A program made the position numbers and the translations under genes. Of a DNA stretch of 37,550 nucleotides, positions 35,654-37,550 are shown in pieces; position 1 is the stretch's first letter, and the number at the start of each line of letters is the position of its first letter. The DNA is from Verrucomicrobiota bacterium (lineage in GTDB: Bacteria; Verrucomicrobiota; Verrucomicrobiia; Limisphaerales; UBA1100), in the NCBI GenBank assembly GCA_028343615.1, contig JAOLZA010000023.1, positions 1 through 37,550 on the forward strand, in the 5' to 3' direction. Below the pieces are notes generated by a model, which was not told the origin of the DNA, made no database searches, and worked only from the letters and a program-made list of their open reading frames with translations.

Positions 35654-37550
35654 CGGTTTAAAATGAATTCCTTGCTGTTCATCAGTGCCCACAACAAATC
35701 TCTCATACCATCGGCAATGGACTTAGCCTCCTGCAAATGCTTCATGGCTCGTGTCTCTTCGGAAACAGAAGGATAGCGGTTAAAAGCCCGAAGCCAGGCT
35801 TCTCGAATCATTTTCTTCTTATCCTTCGCCCGCTTTTCAACCAGTTCATTAACCCAGCCACTTTCTGACAAACGCATACGCACCAGCGGATCATTCTGCA
35901 GGAAGATGGATTGCAGAAGTGTGGGCTCATTCACTCGCTCACAATCGCAATTGGTGGCCCGGCCCGGCTTGCCGAAGACTTTCATCGCATGTGTACCGGC
36001 CATTCGCATGGAAAGGTGACCGGTGCCACGCCGCTCAAGATTGGTTCGGACAGCATCCAGGTTGTCCGAAGCCGCCGTCACCTGTTTCATCGCATCATAA
36101 ATAACTTCAGCGGGAATGCGGCGCGGGATAGCCCGGCTGTAATTGCGCCGATCCTCGGCATTCGTCTCGTTGGGCCGCCAACTGCGCTGGTAGGCAAGGC
36201 TACTGGTAATTTGGCGGTGCAACCATTTCATGTCGTAGTTACTCTTGATAAATTGCTCGGTCAACCAGTTCAATAATTGGGGATTACTCGGGGGATTGGA
36301 GGGGGTGAATTCATCGGTCGGCTCCACAATGCCTACATTGAAATATCCGGCCCAAACCCGGTTTACAAAGGAGCGGGCAAACCAAGGGTTATCCTTTTGG
36401 CGCAGCCATTGCATAATAGGCCTGCGTGGATCATTGCCTTCAAGCTTAACCATACGGCTGCGCAACAAGCTCAGTTCAGTGGTTTTTCCGGTTATATTTC
36501 CTGAATTTTTCCGGCGGCGACCGGCATTAAAAACCGAAGGATCAAAGAAACCGGCAAAATCCACAAAGTCATTTTGGGTCCATTGATCAAAGGGGTGCTT
36601 GTGGCATTCGGCGCATTGCAGCTGGATACCCAGAAAACTGTGAGCCATCGACATGGCGGTATCCTTGGGCTCCTTGAGGCTTTGCCGGGTCCAGAAATAG
36701 GGCATGCCTTGACCAACTCCCCGGGCAGGATCAGCCAGAATAATGCCTTCAGCCAAATCGGCATAGGAGGCGTTACGGGAAATTTTTTCATAGATCCAAT
36801 CATACCATTGGCTCGCTTTGCGGTATCCCTCCTCGGTGGCAACTTCCAGAAGACTGCTGATGGAAGCGGGATTACAACCGGTAAAGTCACACAGCTTATT
36901 GGTCCACCATGCGGCGTAAGCCGGACGCTTCAAAAGCTCTTGAATCTTACGGTTTCGTTTGTCCTTGGACTTGTCAGCCAGAAAAACCTTCACCTCATCA
37001 GGCGAAGGTAGCGTGCCGGTCAAATCGATACTTAAGCGCCTGAGAAACTCAGCATCAGTACAGGTTTCTGATGGAGTTATGCCAAGCTTAATCAATTTGG
37101 CTGTGACAAGCTGGTCAATCGGATTGGTGTATTTGGCAACATCCAATTGGGGGAGATTGTCAGTGAGTGGGCGTAAAACCGGAATCGCCGCGATACCGTT
37201 ATCATACAGGGCAACAATATGAGTATCGCCCTTGCCCGCCGATTGAGCCAAGCCGCTTTCATCAACCTTTACCACCGTATCATCCTTGGTAAGGAAACGG
37301 GTTAGATCAGTGACATCTTCCCGCTCACCATTCCCCCAACGAGCAATAATCCTAATTTGACCAGTTTCTTCCTTATTCTGGAAAAGCAGTTCCTTTGGTT
37401 CATAATCAAGCCCAACCAACTTTTCCCCTGACTTAACCGGCACAGCCCCAGAACCAACCGGCCATGGGGCACCCATACGAACCCAATCTTCCAAATCGGC
37501 AATTTCCTTGGGTTCCAGCTTACGTTTTGGCGGCATTTGTAAATCCGGAT
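35650..37550 (-). CDS. Planctomycete-type cytochrome / Big-2-like / DUF1549 / DUF1553 protein, 5' truncated
   Basis: The frame is open through the right edge of the window (reading PDLQMPPKRKLEPKEI), so the start and the first heme motif lie outside; QMPPK supplies the likely axial Met. In order: the end of PSCyt1 (DWVRMGAPWP); a Big-2-like domain (GNGEREDVTDLTRF); DUF1549 (FLRRLSIDLTGTLPSPDEV) with CAECHKHPFDQW as an internal CxxCH; and DUF1553 (VNRVWAGYFNVGIVEPTDEF), with CDCERVNEPTLLQ near the end. The architecture and the CxCER motif match the gene at the left edge, so these are paralogues. It overlaps the DUF1501 gene by four bases (ATGA). Function beyond putative electron transfer is unknown. 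Confidence 0.92.
   Translation of the reverse strand, partial: PDLQMPPKRKLEPKEIADLEDWVRMGAPWPVGSGAVPVKSGEKLVGLDYEPKELLFQNKEETGQIRIIARWGNGEREDVTDLTRFLTKDDTVVKVDESGLAQSAGKGDTHIVALYDNGIAAIPVLRPLTDNLPQLDVAKYTNPIDQLVTAKLIKLGITPSETCTDAEFLRRLSIDLTGTLPSPDEVKVFLADKSKDKRNRKIQELLKRPAYAAWWTNKLCDFTGCNPASISSLLEVATEEGYRKASQWYDWIYEKISRNASYADLAEGIILADPARGVGQGMPYFWTRQSLKEPKDTAMSMAHSFLGIQLQCAECHKHPFDQWTQNDFVDFAGFFDPSVFNAGRRRKNSGNITGKTTELSLLRSRMVKLEGNDPRRPIMQWLRQKDNPWFARSFVNRVWAGYFNVGIVEPTDEFTPSNPPSNPQLLNWLTEQFIKSNYDMKWLHRQITSSLAYQRSWRPNETNAEDRRNYSRAIPRRIPAEVIYDAMKQVTAASDNLDAVRTNLERRGTGHLSMRMAGTHAMKVFGKPGRATNCDCERVNEPTLLQSIFLQNDPLVRMRLSESGWVNELVEKRAKDKKKMIREAWLRAFNRYPSVSEETRAMKHLQEAKSIADGMRDLLWALMNSKEFILNR

Noticed and set aside
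36580-36620. CxxCH-like motifs inside DUF1549 domains taken as proof of extra hemes
   Set aside because: The motif is present in all three DUF1549 proteins, but heme attachment there is not established, so it is reported only as a CxxCH motif.

Overview
The window looks like part of the chromosome of a PVC-superphylum bacterium, most likely a Verrucomicrobiota (Pedosphaera/Limisphaerales-like) lineage; a planctomycete or lentisphaere is possible. This rests on family content: planctomycete-type surface cytochrome modules (PSCyt1, DUF1549, DUF1553, and the DUF1587/1592/1588/1585 set), their Tat-exported partners (DUF1501, DUF1552), six S1-type sulfatases and DUF1080. I saw no rRNA, tRNA, CRISPR array, transposase or integrase.

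Layout. Bases 1-5333 are on the + strand: a 5'-truncated cytochrome/DUF1549/DUF1553 protein and, one base later, a 1155-aa cytochrome c-WD40-PPC-LamG protein. Everything from 5407 to 37550 is on the - strand and is read from high to low coordinates. In transcription order: cytochrome/DUF1549/DUF1553 (truncated by the window end), DUF1501, sulfatase, secreted CBM6 protein, purT, iduronate-2-sulfatase-like enzyme, alpha/beta-hydrolase esterase, CMASR-type sulfatase, a 345-bp gap with a decayed coding stretch, SGNH-DUF1080 fusion, 853-aa cytochrome/DUF1592-type protein, DUF1552, YdjM-like membrane protein, sulfatase, two SGNH esterases, 888-aa sulfatase with a long C-terminal extension, glucose/sorbosone dehydrogenase-PKD-cytochrome-CBM fusion, sulfatase, cytochrome/DUF1549/DUF1553, DUF1501.

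How it may work together (inference). Nearly every product carries a Sec or Tat signal. The set contains sulfate-ester hydrolases, carbohydrate O-acyl esterases, carbohydrate-binding modules, a probable PQQ-type sugar dehydrogenase with its own cytochrome, and a DUF1080 domain (Pfam: 3-keto-glycoside hydrolase-like). It fits periplasmic or surface processing of a sulfated, acylated polysaccharide, with redox steps feeding heme proteins. No classical glycoside hydrolase, polysaccharide lyase, SusC/D pair or sulfatase-maturing enzyme lies in the window, so the pathway is incomplete here. PurT and the YdjM-like protein are the only clear non-secreted outliers.

Limits. All calls come from reading the sequence and recalling families; no database search was run. 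Most start codons lack a clear Shine-Dalgarno, so several starts were chosen from signal peptides and gene spacing.
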